A stretch of DNA of 40,136 nucleotides, taken from Xanthobacteraceae bacterium. Lineage in GTDB: Bacteria; Pseudomonadota; Alphaproteobacteria; Rhizobiales; Xanthobacteraceae. Shown in pieces: positions 32,056-40,136 of this stretch (position 1 is its first letter; each line of letters starts with the position of its first letter). The stretch is taken from NCBI GenBank assembly GCA_019745775.1, contig JAIESR010000056.1:1-40136 (forward strand). The letters run 5' to 3'. The translations under genes were made by a program, and so were the position numbers. Under the pieces are notes generated by a model that saw only the letters and a list, made by a program, of their open reading frames with translations, made no database searches and was not told the origin of the DNA.

Positions 32056-33738
32056 ATGTTCCCCCACCACAGCTGCCGCCTCATCGCGGCGCTGGTGCTG
32101 CTTGCGTCGTGCATGCAGCCAGCGCGCGCCCAGATTCCGTCCAGCGAACTGCCTGGCCGGGCGCGCGAAGATATTCAGCAACAGCAGCGCGCGCCACTGT
32201 CGCGACCGGGCGCGCCGATCGTCTCCTTGCCGAGCACGGTGGCGCCGCCAGGCGCCGAGAAGCTGATGGTGACCGTGCGCGGCGTGCGCATCACCGGCAA
32301 CACGGTCTACAGCGCCGACGAACTCGAACCCCTCTATCGCGATCTCATCGGCCGCGAAGTCCCCGTCACCGCCGTTTACGATCTTGCACAGAAGATCACC
32401 GCGAAATACGGCGGCGACGGCTGGGTGCTCTCGCGCGCGATCGTGCCGCCGCAGGAGCTCTCGCCGCGCGGTGCCGTCGTGCGCATCCAGATCGTCGAAG
32501 GCTATATCGACCGGGTCGAGTGGCCGCCGGTGCTCGCGACGTATCGCGACTTCTTCTCGTATTACGCGGCCAGGATCACCGCCGAGCGCCCGATCAACAT
32601 CAGGACGCTGGAGCGTTACCTGCTGCTCGCCGGCGACCTGCCCGGGCTCCGGTTCAAGAACAGCCTGAAGGCTTCCACCACCAATCCGGGCGCGGCAACG
32701 CTGGTGGTCGAGGTCGCCGAGAAGCCGGCCGACCTGTTCGCCCGCATCGACAACCGCGGCACCAAGGCGCGCGGGCCGCTGCAGTATTTCACCAGCATCA
32801 GCCTCAATAATCTCGGCCGCTCCCATGAGAGCTTGACGTTGAGCCAGGCCGGGGCGTTCCAGACCACCGAGCTGCAGTACTGGATGCTGGGCTACAAGCA
32901 GGTGCTCACCGCGGAAGGTCTGACGTTCTTCGCCAACAACAGCTACAGCCGCAGCAAGCCCGGCACCGAGCTGCTGCAGCTGCTCCAATACAAGACCCGC
33001 GGCGATCTGTTCGAGGCGGGCCTGAGCTATCCGTTCATCCGCAGCCGCGAGAAGAACCTGATCGCCAGCGGGCTATTCTTCATCAGCAACGACCGCTCCG
33101 ACATTCTCGGCGCGCTCAACACGCTCGATCGCATCCGCGGCATCCGGATCAAGGTCGATGCCGACTTCGTCGATCCGCTGCGCGCGATCAACCAGATCAA
33201 CCTGGTGTTCAGCCAGGGCATCGAGGGCCTGGGCGGCTCCTCCGGCGGCGACGCCAACCTGTCGCGAGCCAATGGCCAGCCCGACTTCACCAAAGTCGAG
33301 GCGACCGTCAGCCGCGTGCAGCCGCTGCCGATCCCGAATTTCTCGGTGCTGCTGGCCGCCTATGGGCAATGGGCCAGCACCCCCCTGCTCTCCCCGGAGC
33401 TGTGCGGCTACGGTGGCCGTGCATTCGGGCGGGCTTTCGACCCCTCCGAGCTGGTCGCGGATCGCTGCATCGAGCTGCTGGCGGAGCTGCGCTACGACAT
33501 CCCCCATGCGTTCCAGAATCTCACTCAATTTCAGCTATATGGCTACGCAGACCGGGGCTGGCTCCATAATCTTGCCCCAGTTGCGGGGACACCTGCCGAC
33601 GTGGATGGCGCTTCGGTTGGAGGGGGTCTCCGCCTCGGTTTGCAGCCCGGCCTGGCGGTCGATTTGTCGGCGGCCAAGGGCGTAGCGGGCATACGCGACG
33701 ACTGGCGGTTCTTCTTCATCACAACTGGACGTTTTTGA
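32056..33738 (+). CDS. Two-partner secretion outer-membrane transporter (TpsB, ShlB/FhaC/HecB family)
   Basis: A 560-aa outer-membrane protein that secretes the TpsA encoded next to it. Signal peptide is about residues 1-25 (ends PARA before Q26). Two POTRA domains follow (about 70-145, VRGVRITGNTVYSADELEPL; and about 145-225, ARITAERPINIRTLERYLLL). The 16-strand barrel starts near ADLFARIDNRGTKARGPLQY and ends WRFFFITTGRF with a terminal Phe. The loop-6 motif is present as GRAFGRAFDPSELVADR, a variant of the VRGY/F box that folds back into the pore. The N-terminal plug helix appears short (REDIQQQQRAP). LASC in the signal region looks like a lipobox, but this is probably coincidence. G-rich sequence precedes the ATG. 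Confidence 0.93.
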   Translation: MFPHHSCRLIAALVLLASCMQPARAQIPSSELPGRAREDIQQQQRAPLSRPGAPIVSLPSTVAPPGAEKLMVTVRGVRITGNTVYSADELEPLYRDLIGREVPVTAVYDLAQKITAKYGGDGWVLSRAIVPPQELSPRGAVVRIQIVEGYIDRVEWPPVLATYRDFFSYYAARITAERPINIRTLERYLLLAGDLPGLRFKNSLKASTTNPGAATLVVEVAEKPADLFARIDNRGTKARGPLQYFTSISLNNLGRSHESLTLSQAGAFQTTELQYWMLGYKQVLTAEGLTFFANNSYSRSKPGTELLQLLQYKTRGDLFEAGLSYPFIRSREKNLIASGLFFISNDRSDILGALNTLDRIRGIRIKVDADFVDPLRAINQINLVFSQGIEGLGGSSGGDANLSRANGQPDFTKVEATVSRVQPLPIPNFSVLLAAYGQWASTPLLSPELCGYGGRAFGRAFDPSELVADRCIELLAELRYDIPHAFQNLTQFQLYGYADRGWLHNLAPVAGTPADVDGASVGGGLRLGLQPGLAVDLSAAKGVAGIRDDWRFFFITTGRF

Positions 33739-33748
33739 GGGACGAAGG

Positions 33749-36700
33749 ATGTCTCCGCGCCTCCGCACGCTGCTCATGACCTCCACGGCGCTGCTGGCGC
33801 TCGGCTCAGCGCCCGCGCACGCGCAGCCCACCGGGGCGAACGTCGTCGGCGGCAACGCCACCGTATCCGGTGCCGGCACCAACTCGGTCATCGTCAACCA
33901 GTCGAGCCAGAACGCGATCATCAACTGGAACACGTTCAACATCTCGTCCGGCGGCGCGGCGACGTTCAACCAGCCGAACTCTTCCGCGATCACGCTGAAC
34001 CGCGTCACCGGCGGGCTCGGCCCCTCGGTGATCGACGGCACCATCACCGCCAACGGCCGCGTCTTCATCATCAACCGCGACGGCATGCTGTTCGGCCGCG
34101 GCGCGGTGATCAACACCGCGGGCTTCCTGGCGACGACCAACGACATCCGCAACGCCGACTTCATGGCCGGCCGGATGAACTTCAACATCCCCGGGCGCGG
34201 CAACGCCTCGATCGTCAATTACGGCAACATCACCGCCTCGAGCGGCGGCTTCGCGGCGCTGGTGGCGCCCGGCGTGCGCAATGCCGGCACCATCGGCGCG
34301 CATCTCGGCACCGTCGCCCTCGCCTCCGGCAACAGCTTCACGCTCGACATGTACGGCGACAAGCTGATCCAGGTCGCGGTCGGCGACACCATCGCCGACA
34401 AGGTGATCGACGTCGCGACCGGCAAGCCGCTGTCCTCGCTGGTCTCGAACGAGGGCACGCTGCGCGCCAATGGCGGGCGGGTCGAGATCACGGCCGCGGC
34501 CGCGCGCCACATCGTCGACTCGGTGATCAACAACAAGGGCGTGATCGAAGCCAATTCGGTCGGCACCCGCGCCGGGCGGATCGTGCTCGGCGGCGCCACG
34601 CAGACCGCCGGACTGCCGAAGCAGACGATCAAGATTTCCGGCAAGATCAGCGCCACCGGCAAGGACAAGGGCCAGACCGGCGGCACCATCCAGATCACCG
34701 GCGAGGACATCCAGTTCGCCGCGGCGATGCTCGACGTTTCCGGACATTCCGGCGGCGGCCGGATCCTGGTCGGCGGCGATTACGGCGGCGGCAAGCCGCT
34801 GCCGGGCGGCATCGACAACCAGAGCGCGGTGCTGGAAGGCTACGCGATCCCGACCGCAACGACCGTTACGGTCGACAGCCAAACCACGTTCAACGCCTCG
34901 GCGACCGTGAACGGCAGCGGCGGCAAGGTGATCCTGTGGTCGGATACGCTGACCACGTTTGCCGGCACCATCTTCGCCCGCGGCGGCGATGAAGGCGGCA
35001 ATGGCGGCTTCGTCGAGGTGTCGGGCAAGCAGACGCTCGCCTATTCCGGCCTGGTCGACACGCGTGCGCCGAACGGTATGGCGGGCACGCTGCTGCTCGA
35101 TCCGGAGGACTACAACATCGACGCGGCAGCGGCCGCGACGATCGTCGCCAATCTCGCCACCACCAATGTCGTCATCACCACCGGCGCCATCGGCGCGGGC
35201 GTCGGCGACATCACGGTCAATTCGGCGATATCCTGGTCAAGCTCCAACAGCCTGACGCTGAGCGCGTACCGCAACGTGGTCGTCAACGCCAACATCACCA
35301 ACTCCGGCGGCGGCGATGCTCCGGTGATCCTGCGCGCCGACAATACCGGCACCGGAGTCGGAACCGTCGAATTCGCCAGCCCCAGCGTGAAGGTGGCAAC
35401 CGGCGGCCATGTCTCGATCTTCTACAATCCGTCGGTCAATCCAGCCGGCAGCTTCGTCAACACCACAAGCTACGTCTCGCCGACCGAGAGCTTTGTTGTC
35501 AACATGGCCGGCGCCGCGAACTTCACCGCCTACATGCTGGTCAATACCGTCAACGACCTGCAAAACGTCCGGAACAATCTCACCGGCAATTACGCGCTCG
35601 GACGTGACATCGACGCGGCCGTCACCGCGACGTGGAATGAAGGCGCGGGATTCACGCCGATCGGCACCGCCAGCGAGCGGTTCGCCGGAATGCTGGCAGG
35701 ACAAGGCCAGATCATCAGCAACCTGACGATCAATTCGACCCGCCAGCACACCGGCCTATTCGGCTACATCGGCTCCCAGGGCTCGGTGGACAACCTTGGC
35801 CTGGCGAATGTCAACATCGTCGCGTCGGAACAGTCCGGCCATGGATGGCTAGGATCGCTGGCGGGCCAGAACGCGGGCACAATCAGCCGCGTTTACGCGA
35901 CCGGCTCGGTGAACGCCAACGATACAGCCTATGACGTCGGTGGCCTGGTCGGCCGCAACGACGGCACGATCCGTCAGTCGTATACCGAAATCGCAACCTC
36001 CGGGGGCAACAACAGCGCCATCGGCGGCATGGCGGGCCGCAACTACGGAACGATCGAACAGGCTTATGCGCTGGGCTCGGTCACCGCCGGCGCCGGCAGC
36101 TATGCCGGCGGACTGGTCGGATGGAACACCGGGAACGGCAACATCGACCAAACCTACGCAACCGGACCGGTCAGCGCCGGTGCCGGCAGCAGTGCCGGCG
36201 GCCTGGTTGGCGTCAACGGGGAATCCGCGACCGTCTCGGATTCCTATTGGGACATCGGGACCACCGGCCAGAAAAGCAGCGCCGGGGACGGCACCGGCCT
36301 CCGGACCGCCGAAGCGCGGACGCGCGAAAGCTATGCAGACCTGACCTTCGGCATCGAAGGCGCGTGGTTCATGGTCGACGGCATGACCCGGCCGATGCTG
36401 CGTTCGGAATGGTCGCAGACCATCCGCACCACGCACCAGCTCCAGCTCATGGCGATGAACCTCAACGCCAACTATGTGCTCGCGGGCAACATCGACTTCA
36501 CCGGCCAGTTCGGCGAGGCCGGGATCTGGGGACCGCGCGGGTTCGCGCCGGTGGGCTCCATCAGCTACCGCGGCAACGATCCGTTCGTCGGCAGCCTGGA
36601 CGGTCGGGGCTTCACGATCAACGCGCTGATGCTCGCTCCCGACGATGCGACCACGCAGAGCATCGGCCTGTTCGGCACCATCGGCGCGACCGGCTCGGTG

Positions 36701-39700
36701 AGCAACCTCAACATCACCAATGCCAGCGTGGCAGCGAATATCGGCTTCGAGCAGTCGGTCGAGGGGCCACCGATTTCGCAATGGGTCGGCATCCTCGCCG
36801 GCCAGAGCGGCGGCACCATCAACACCGTGACGGTCGCGGGTACGGTCAGCGGCCTGTCGGTGGTCGGCGTGAACGCCGGCGGACTGGTCGGTCAGCACGG
36901 CATCGTCGGCCCCTCCAGCGCGGCCGGCTCGATCACCAATTCCTGGGCCAACGTCAACGTCAGCGTGGGTAACGGCGCTGGCGATTGTTCAAGCTTCTGC
37001 ATGTTCAACACCGCGGGCGGTCTCGTCGGCGTGAACGTCGGCGGCTCCTCGATTGCGAATTCCCATGCCCTCGGCAACGTCAGCGGCGGCGGGATGACCT
37101 GGGCCGGCGGCCTGGTCGGTCAGAATGGATGGTTCGGTCTGGAGGGCGTGACCGTCACCGGAACGATCACCAATTCCTACGCGACCACCAATGTGACGGT
37201 GACCGGTGCTCAATCGGCCGCCGGCGGCCTGGTCGGCAGCCAGGCGCCGGGATCGACGATCACCAATTCGCAGGCGTTCGGCACCGTCGCAGCGACCTTC
37301 AACGCGACGACGGATATGCAGTTTCACGACGCCGGCGGCCTTGTCGGTTCGAACAACGGCACTATCACCAGCACCACGACCCCGAACGCAGTGACGGCGA
37401 GCTGTGCCATCGGCGCCAGCTTCTCCTGCGCGACCGGCAATGTCAGCGTCGGCACCGGCGGATCCGCCGGCGGCCTGGTCGGCCATAACCAGGGCACCAT
37501 CGAGAAGGCGTTCGCGACCGGCAATGTCACCGGCGCTGACGGCCTGGGCCTGGATGGCGGCATGACCCACCTGGGCGGCCTCGCGGGCACCAACCGCGGC
37601 ACCATCGCCAACACGTTCGCGCGCGGAGCGGTCGGCGACATCACGACCAATTTCGTGGCGGCCGGCGGCCTCATCGGCGACAATACCGGCACGATCTCCA
37701 ATTCGACCGCAAGCGGGAATGTGACCGTCGGCAATCAAAGCCTCGCGGGCGGGCTGGCGGCCAACAATTCGCCGGACAGCGAGGAGTTCAATCAGGGCAC
37801 CGGCGCGAGCAATGCGGCGACGATCTCGAATTCGTCGGCGAGCGGCGACGTCTCGGTCGGCTCGGGCGCCTTCGGCGGCGGATTTGTCGGCGGCAACATC
37901 GGCACCATCACCAATTCGTTCGCCACCGGCGCGGTGACCGGCCGCGGGCTGTCGATGGTCGGCGGCTTCGCCGCCGCCAGCGGCGGCTCGATCGGCAATT
38001 CGCATGCGACCGGCGCGGTGACCACCAACACCGGCTTCGCCGGCGGCTTCATCGGCTTCAACTTCGGCTCGATCGCCCTGTCCTACGCGACCGGCAACGT
38101 ATCGAGCATCGACTTCGCCTTCGTCGGCGGCTTCGCCGCCATGAACAGCGGCACGATCAACCAGGCCTATTCGATCGGCGCCGTGAGCGGCGGCCCCAAC
38201 AGCCTGCTCGGCGGCTTCGTCGGGCTCAACGTCGCGGCAGATTTCAGCTTCATCGGCGACAGCGGCGACTCCGCCACCAGTGGCAAGGCAGCAGCGGCGA
38301 GCCAGAGCGGCGCGATCTCGCAGTCCTATGCGCTCGGCCCGGTGACCGGGAGCAACGCGCGGGTTGCCGGCGGCTTCGCCGCGCTCAATCTCGGCTCGCT
38401 CGACCAGGTCTATGGCGTAGGACACGTCCAGGGCGCCACGACGATGGGCGGCCTTGTCGGTGCCAACAATCAGGCGGCGGTGCTGCCCGATATCGGCGGA
38501 CTGCCCGGGCAGCTCACGCTGCCGGACGGCACCGCCACCAATTCCTACTGGGACATGCAGACCACCGCCATGCTCACCAGCGCGGGCGGCACCGGCATGA
38601 ACACGGCGCCGCTCTCGAGCGGACTGCCGCCCGGCTTCGACCCGACGATCTGGTCGCACCACTCCTATCCGTTCCTCGTCAACTTCGTGCCCGACAACCA
38701 GGACACCACCCCCGGGCCGCCGGTGATTCCGCCGGTCGGGGATCCTATCAACACCGAGAACCTTCAGCCGCCGAACCAGCAGATCAGCCAGACCATCCCC
38801 GGCGGCGGGCCGACGACCAACGATCCGATCCCGAACGTCACGCAGTTCGTGCAGCAGCAGACGCAGCAGCAGACACAGCAGGGCGGCGGAGCTGGTGGTG
38901 GTGGCGGCGGACTGACGACCGGCAGCGTGCCGCCCGGCCCGCAGCCGATCCGGCTCGATGTCGGCGATCCTGACCGCTACTTCTATCTGCCGCCGCCGGA
39001 AGAGACGCGCCTCGTCGTCAACGAGGTGGTGCTGCAGATGCCGTGCAACGTGCCGCAGGCGGTGCTCGACGGCATCCTCAAGCGGCACAACCTCGAGCTC
39101 GTCGCCTCGCAGTGCCTCACCGCAGGCGGCAATGCCGCCTTCCGGATGCGCCACGCCAGCAATCAGCAGATCGCGGCCGTTATCAAGGCGCTCGCCGAGC
39201 ACCAGGTCATCGCCGCCGCGCAGGCCAACTACACCTACGAGCTGACGGAAACGTCGGTGCAGTCGGCGACCTCGCAGCAGGGCGATCCCGGCCAGTACAT
39301 CACCGAGAAGCTGCGGCTGTTCGCGGCGCACCGCATCGTCACCGGCAACGGCGTTCCGATCGCCGTGGTCGACTCCGAGATCGACGCCGCGCACCCCGAT
39401 CTCACCGGCGCGATCGCCAATCGCTACGATGCGACCGGCGTCGAGGACAGCCCGCATGCGCACGGCACCGGCATGGCCGGCGCGATCGTGTCGCATCAGA
39501 AACTGCTCGGCGTGGCGCCCGGCGCGCGCATCCTGGCAATCCGCGCGTTCTCGACCCGCAACACCAACCCGGAGAGCACGACCTATCATATCCTCCGCGG
39601 TCTCGACTGGGCGGTCGCCAACAACGTCCGCATCATCAACATGAGCTTCGCCGGACCGCGCGACCCGTCGCTTGAGCGCGCGCTGAAGGCGGCCAACGAC

Positions 39701-40136
39701 AAGGGCATCGTGCTGATCGCGGCGGCCGGCAATGCCGGGCCCCGTTCGCCGGCGATGTACCCGGCGGCCGATCCGAACGTGATCGCGGTGACCGCCACTG
39801 ACATCGACGACAAGCTGTTCACCGGTGCCAACCGCGGCAATCATGTCGCGATCGCGGCGCCGGGCGTGGACATCCTGGTGCCGGCGCCGGCCGGCGAGTA
39901 CCAGGTCACCACCGGCACGTCGGTCGCCACCGCCCATGTCAGTGGCGTGGTGGCGCTGATGCTCGAGCGCAACGCCAAGCTCACGCCGGCCGACGTCCGC
40001 CGGATCCTGATCGCCAGCGCGCGGCGGCTCGGCCCGGCGAGCCTGTTCGGCGCCGGCCTGGTCGATCCGATCAGGGCGATCGAGATGGCGACGCCGCGGT
40101 CGGCAGCGGTGCCGGTGGCGCCGCCGCGACCCCCGG
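33749..40136 (+). CDS. Giant TpsA exoprotein: FHA-type secretion domain, GLUG repeats and C-terminal subtilisin (S8) domain; 3' end outside window
   Basis: One uninterrupted frame of at least 2129 codons, 10 bp after tpsB with GAAGG before the ATG. Signal peptide: residues 1-26. TPS secretion domain: about 28-140, with VIVNQSSQNAIINWNTFNIS and NRDGMLFGRGAVINTAGFLA, variants of the NPNG-type motifs TpsB recognises. Then a beta-helix region to about 590 (GTLLLDPEDYNID near 460), two GLUG-repeat modules (597-888 and 892-1647), a Pro/Gln/Gly linker (1648-1750), a propeptide/I9-like domain (about 1752-1830) and a subtilase domain (about 1848 to 2118) with Asp1875 (AVVDSEID), His1905 (HGTGMAGA), Asn1995 (AAAGNAGP) and Ser2058 (TTGTSVATAHVSG). 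Spacings of 30, 90 and 63 residues are close to those of subtilisin. The cargo should reach the surface through the neighbouring TpsB and then act as protease or adhesin, or mature itself. Confidence 0.93.
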   Translation, partial: MSPRLRTLLMTSTALLALGSAPAHAQPTGANVVGGNATVSGAGTNSVIVNQSSQNAIINWNTFNISSGGAATFNQPNSSAITLNRVTGGLGPSVIDGTITANGRVFIINRDGMLFGRGAVINTAGFLATTNDIRNADFMAGRMNFNIPGRGNASIVNYGNITASSGGFAALVAPGVRNAGTIGAHLGTVALASGNSFTLDMYGDKLIQVAVGDTIADKVIDVATGKPLSSLVSNEGTLRANGGRVEITAAAARHIVDSVINNKGVIEANSVGTRAGRIVLGGATQTAGLPKQTIKISGKISATGKDKGQTGGTIQITGEDIQFAAAMLDVSGHSGGGRILVGGDYGGGKPLPGGIDNQSAVLEGYAIPTATTVTVDSQTTFNASATVNGSGGKVILWSDTLTTFAGTIFARGGDEGGNGGFVEVSGKQTLAYSGLVDTRAPNGMAGTLLLDPEDYNIDAAAAATIVANLATTNVVITTGAIGAGVGDITVNSAISWSSSNSLTLSAYRNVVVNANITNSGGGDAPVILRADNTGTGVGTVEFASPSVKVATGGHVSIFYNPSVNPAGSFVNTTSYVSPTESFVVNMAGAANFTAYMLVNTVNDLQNVRNNLTGNYALGRDIDAAVTATWNEGAGFTPIGTASERFAGMLAGQGQIISNLTINSTRQHTGLFGYIGSQGSVDNLGLANVNIVASEQSGHGWLGSLAGQNAGTISRVYATGSVNANDTAYDVGGLVGRNDGTIRQSYTEIATSGGNNSAIGGMAGRNYGTIEQAYALGSVTAGAGSYAGGLVGWNTGNGNIDQTYATGPVSAGAGSSAGGLVGVNGESATVSDSYWDIGTTGQKSSAGDGTGLRTAEARTRESYADLTFGIEGAWFMVDGMTRPMLRSEWSQTIRTTHQLQLMAMNLNANYVLAGNIDFTGQFGEAGIWGPRGFAPVGSISYRGNDPFVGSLDGRGFTINALMLAPDDATTQSIGLFGTIGATGSVSNLNITNASVAANIGFEQSVEGPPISQWVGILAGQSGGTINTVTVAGTVSGLSVVGVNAGGLVGQHGIVGPSSAAGSITNSWANVNVSVGNGAGDCSSFCMFNTAGGLVGVNVGGSSIANSHALGNVSGGGMTWAGGLVGQNGWFGLEGVTVTGTITNSYATTNVTVTGAQSAAGGLVGSQAPGSTITNSQAFGTVAATFNATTDMQFHDAGGLVGSNNGTITSTTTPNAVTASCAIGASFSCATGNVSVGTGGSAGGLVGHNQGTIEKAFATGNVTGADGLGLDGGMTHLGGLAGTNRGTIANTFARGAVGDITTNFVAAGGLIGDNTGTISNSTASGNVTVGNQSLAGGLAANNSPDSEEFNQGTGASNAATISNSSASGDVSVGSGAFGGGFVGGNIGTITNSFATGAVTGRGLSMVGGFAAASGGSIGNSHATGAVTTNTGFAGGFIGFNFGSIALSYATGNVSSIDFAFVGGFAAMNSGTINQAYSIGAVSGGPNSLLGGFVGLNVAADFSFIGDSGDSATSGKAAAASQSGAISQSYALGPVTGSNARVAGGFAALNLGSLDQVYGVGHVQGATTMGGLVGANNQAAVLPDIGGLPGQLTLPDGTATNSYWDMQTTAMLTSAGGTGMNTAPLSSGLPPGFDPTIWSHHSYPFLVNFVPDNQDTTPGPPVIPPVGDPINTENLQPPNQQISQTIPGGGPTTNDPIPNVTQFVQQQTQQQTQQGGGAGGGGGGLTTGSVPPGPQPIRLDVGDPDRYFYLPPPEETRLVVNEVVLQMPCNVPQAVLDGILKRHNLELVASQCLTAGGNAAFRMRHASNQQIAAVIKALAEHQVIAAAQANYTYELTETSVQSATSQQGDPGQYITEKLRLFAAHRIVTGNGVPIAVVDSEIDAAHPDLTGAIANRYDATGVEDSPHAHGTGMAGAIVSHQKLLGVAPGARILAIRAFSTRNTNPESTTYHILRGLDWAVANNVRIINMSFAGPRDPSLERALKAANDKGIVLIAAAGNAGPRSPAMYPAADPNVIAVTATDIDDKLFTGANRGNHVAIAAPGVDILVPAPAGEYQVTTGTSVATAHVSGVVALMLERNAKLTPADVRRILIASARRLGPASLFGAGLVDPIRAIEMATPRSAAVPVAPPRPP
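35537..36412 (+). repeat. GLUG module A within the TpsA
   Basis: A unit (residues 597-888) that opens with LQNVRNNLTGNYALGRDIDA, has F-x-P-I-G and GLFGYIGSQGSVDNLGLANV, continues with about four GGLVG-type GLUG repeats and closes with SYWDIGTTGQKSSAGDGTGL and a W-F-M-V-D-G tail. Module B has the same order, so the two arose by duplication. Confidence 0.8.
36422..38688 (+). repeat. GLUG module B within the TpsA, expanded
   Basis: Residues 892-1647. It opens with LQLMAMNLNANYVLAGNIDF and GLFGTIGATGSVSNLNITNA, then about sixteen GLUG repeats and a closing SYWDMQTTAMLTSAGGTG. The first repeats carry GGLVG, the later ones GGF(V/A)(G/A), which suggests two rounds of expansion. Unit length varies from about 27 to 50 residues. 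Typical text between is T-I-x-N-S-x-A-T-G-x-V. Confidence 0.8.
39005..40100 (+). other. Propeptide-like and subtilase domains fused to the TpsA
   Basis: About 39005-39245 encodes a compact alpha/beta stretch (NEVVLQMPCNVPQAVLDGIL, ending VIAAAQANYTYEL) with the order of S8 propeptides of the I9 type. From about 39290 the peptidase domain follows (LRLFAAHRIVTGNGVPIAVV) with all four active-site residues. A similar propeptide plus S8 pair occurs, in my memory, as a separate secreted protein in Bradyrhizobium; here it has no signal peptide or start of its own and is in frame with the repeats. Confidence 0.85.

Noticed and set aside
31972-32988. A 338-codon minus-strand frame
   Set aside because: It is antisense to tpsB, whose POTRA and barrel features are clear.
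35537-38688. Regularly repeated DNA that could suggest a CRISPR-like or satellite array
   Set aside because: The repeats are imperfect, of variable length, in frame and encode GLUG units; there are no constant direct repeats with unique spacers.
36989-39937. A 982-codon open frame on the minus strand
   Set aside because: It lies opposite the TpsA repeats and is a mirror of GC-rich third positions; its Arg/Asp/Gly-rich product has no domain, signal peptide or plausible start, whereas the plus frame shows recognised domains throughout.
1-40136. tRNA or rRNA genes, insertion sequences and integrase or attachment sites
   Set aside because: None was recognised on either strand; no transposase or integrase motif and no paired terminal inverted repeats were seen.

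Overview
The window comes from a GC-rich alphaproteobacterial chromosome. Gene content and protein style point to Hyphomicrobiales, most likely the Bradyrhizobium/Rhodopseudomonas group (Nitrobacteraceae); this is inferred from family resemblance, since no rRNA or tRNA gene is present. Supporting traits are many stand-alone Bug/TctC binding proteins, paired Omp25/31-like barrels, terminators of the form AGCCCCG..TTGC..CGGGGCT, and GGAAC-N16/17-CGTT promoters of the alphaproteobacterial general-stress sigma factor EcfG.

Layout. 0-8 kb: the end of a conserved hypothetical gene, a large secreted amidase, an orphan ABC-type binding protein, a dipeptide epimerase followed by a TctC protein, a small secreted protein and an MFS transporter. 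8-13 kb: a 585-aa low-complexity protein with conserved ends, a short threonine ammonia-lyase-like enzyme, and two paralogous outer-membrane barrels that carry the same 26-nt terminator. 13-16 kb: a thiE-thiD pair, a lone Lrp ligand-binding domain and a DMT exporter. 16-20.5 kb: c-type cytochromes (two diheme proteins and a cytochrome c'), a ModA-like binding protein translationally coupled to one of them, and a second TctC protein.

20.9-27.3 kb is a stress-type accessory region. It holds a decayed DUF1801 gene, a compact arsR-arsC-aqpS arsenic operon with a probably leaderless arsR, several very small genes, a zinc alcohol dehydrogenase and a YihY/BrkB membrane protein. Four genes here have a GGAAC-N16/17-(C)GTT promoter at a sensible distance, so the block looks like a local cluster of the EcfG regulon. 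Three of these four encode proteins of only 48-62 aa.

27.3-31.7 kb encodes an RND efflux pump and its lipoprotein adaptor. The pump gene has a single-base deletion that splits it into two frames.

32-40.1 kb is the most striking part: a two-partner secretion locus. A TpsB/FhaC-type outer-membrane transporter is followed 10 bp later by a giant TpsA exoprotein that is still open at the window end (at least 2129 residues). The TpsA has a normal signal peptide and TPS secretion domain, then two homologous modules of GLUG repeats, a Pro/Gln/Gly linker, an inhibitor/propeptide-like domain and a subtilisin-family (S8) domain with Asp1875, His1905, Asn1995 and Ser2058 all in place. A haemagglutinin-type TPS cargo carrying its own subtilase is an architecture I do not know from any characterised system. 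It recalls Bordetella, where FHA is matured by a separate surface subtilisin, SphB1.
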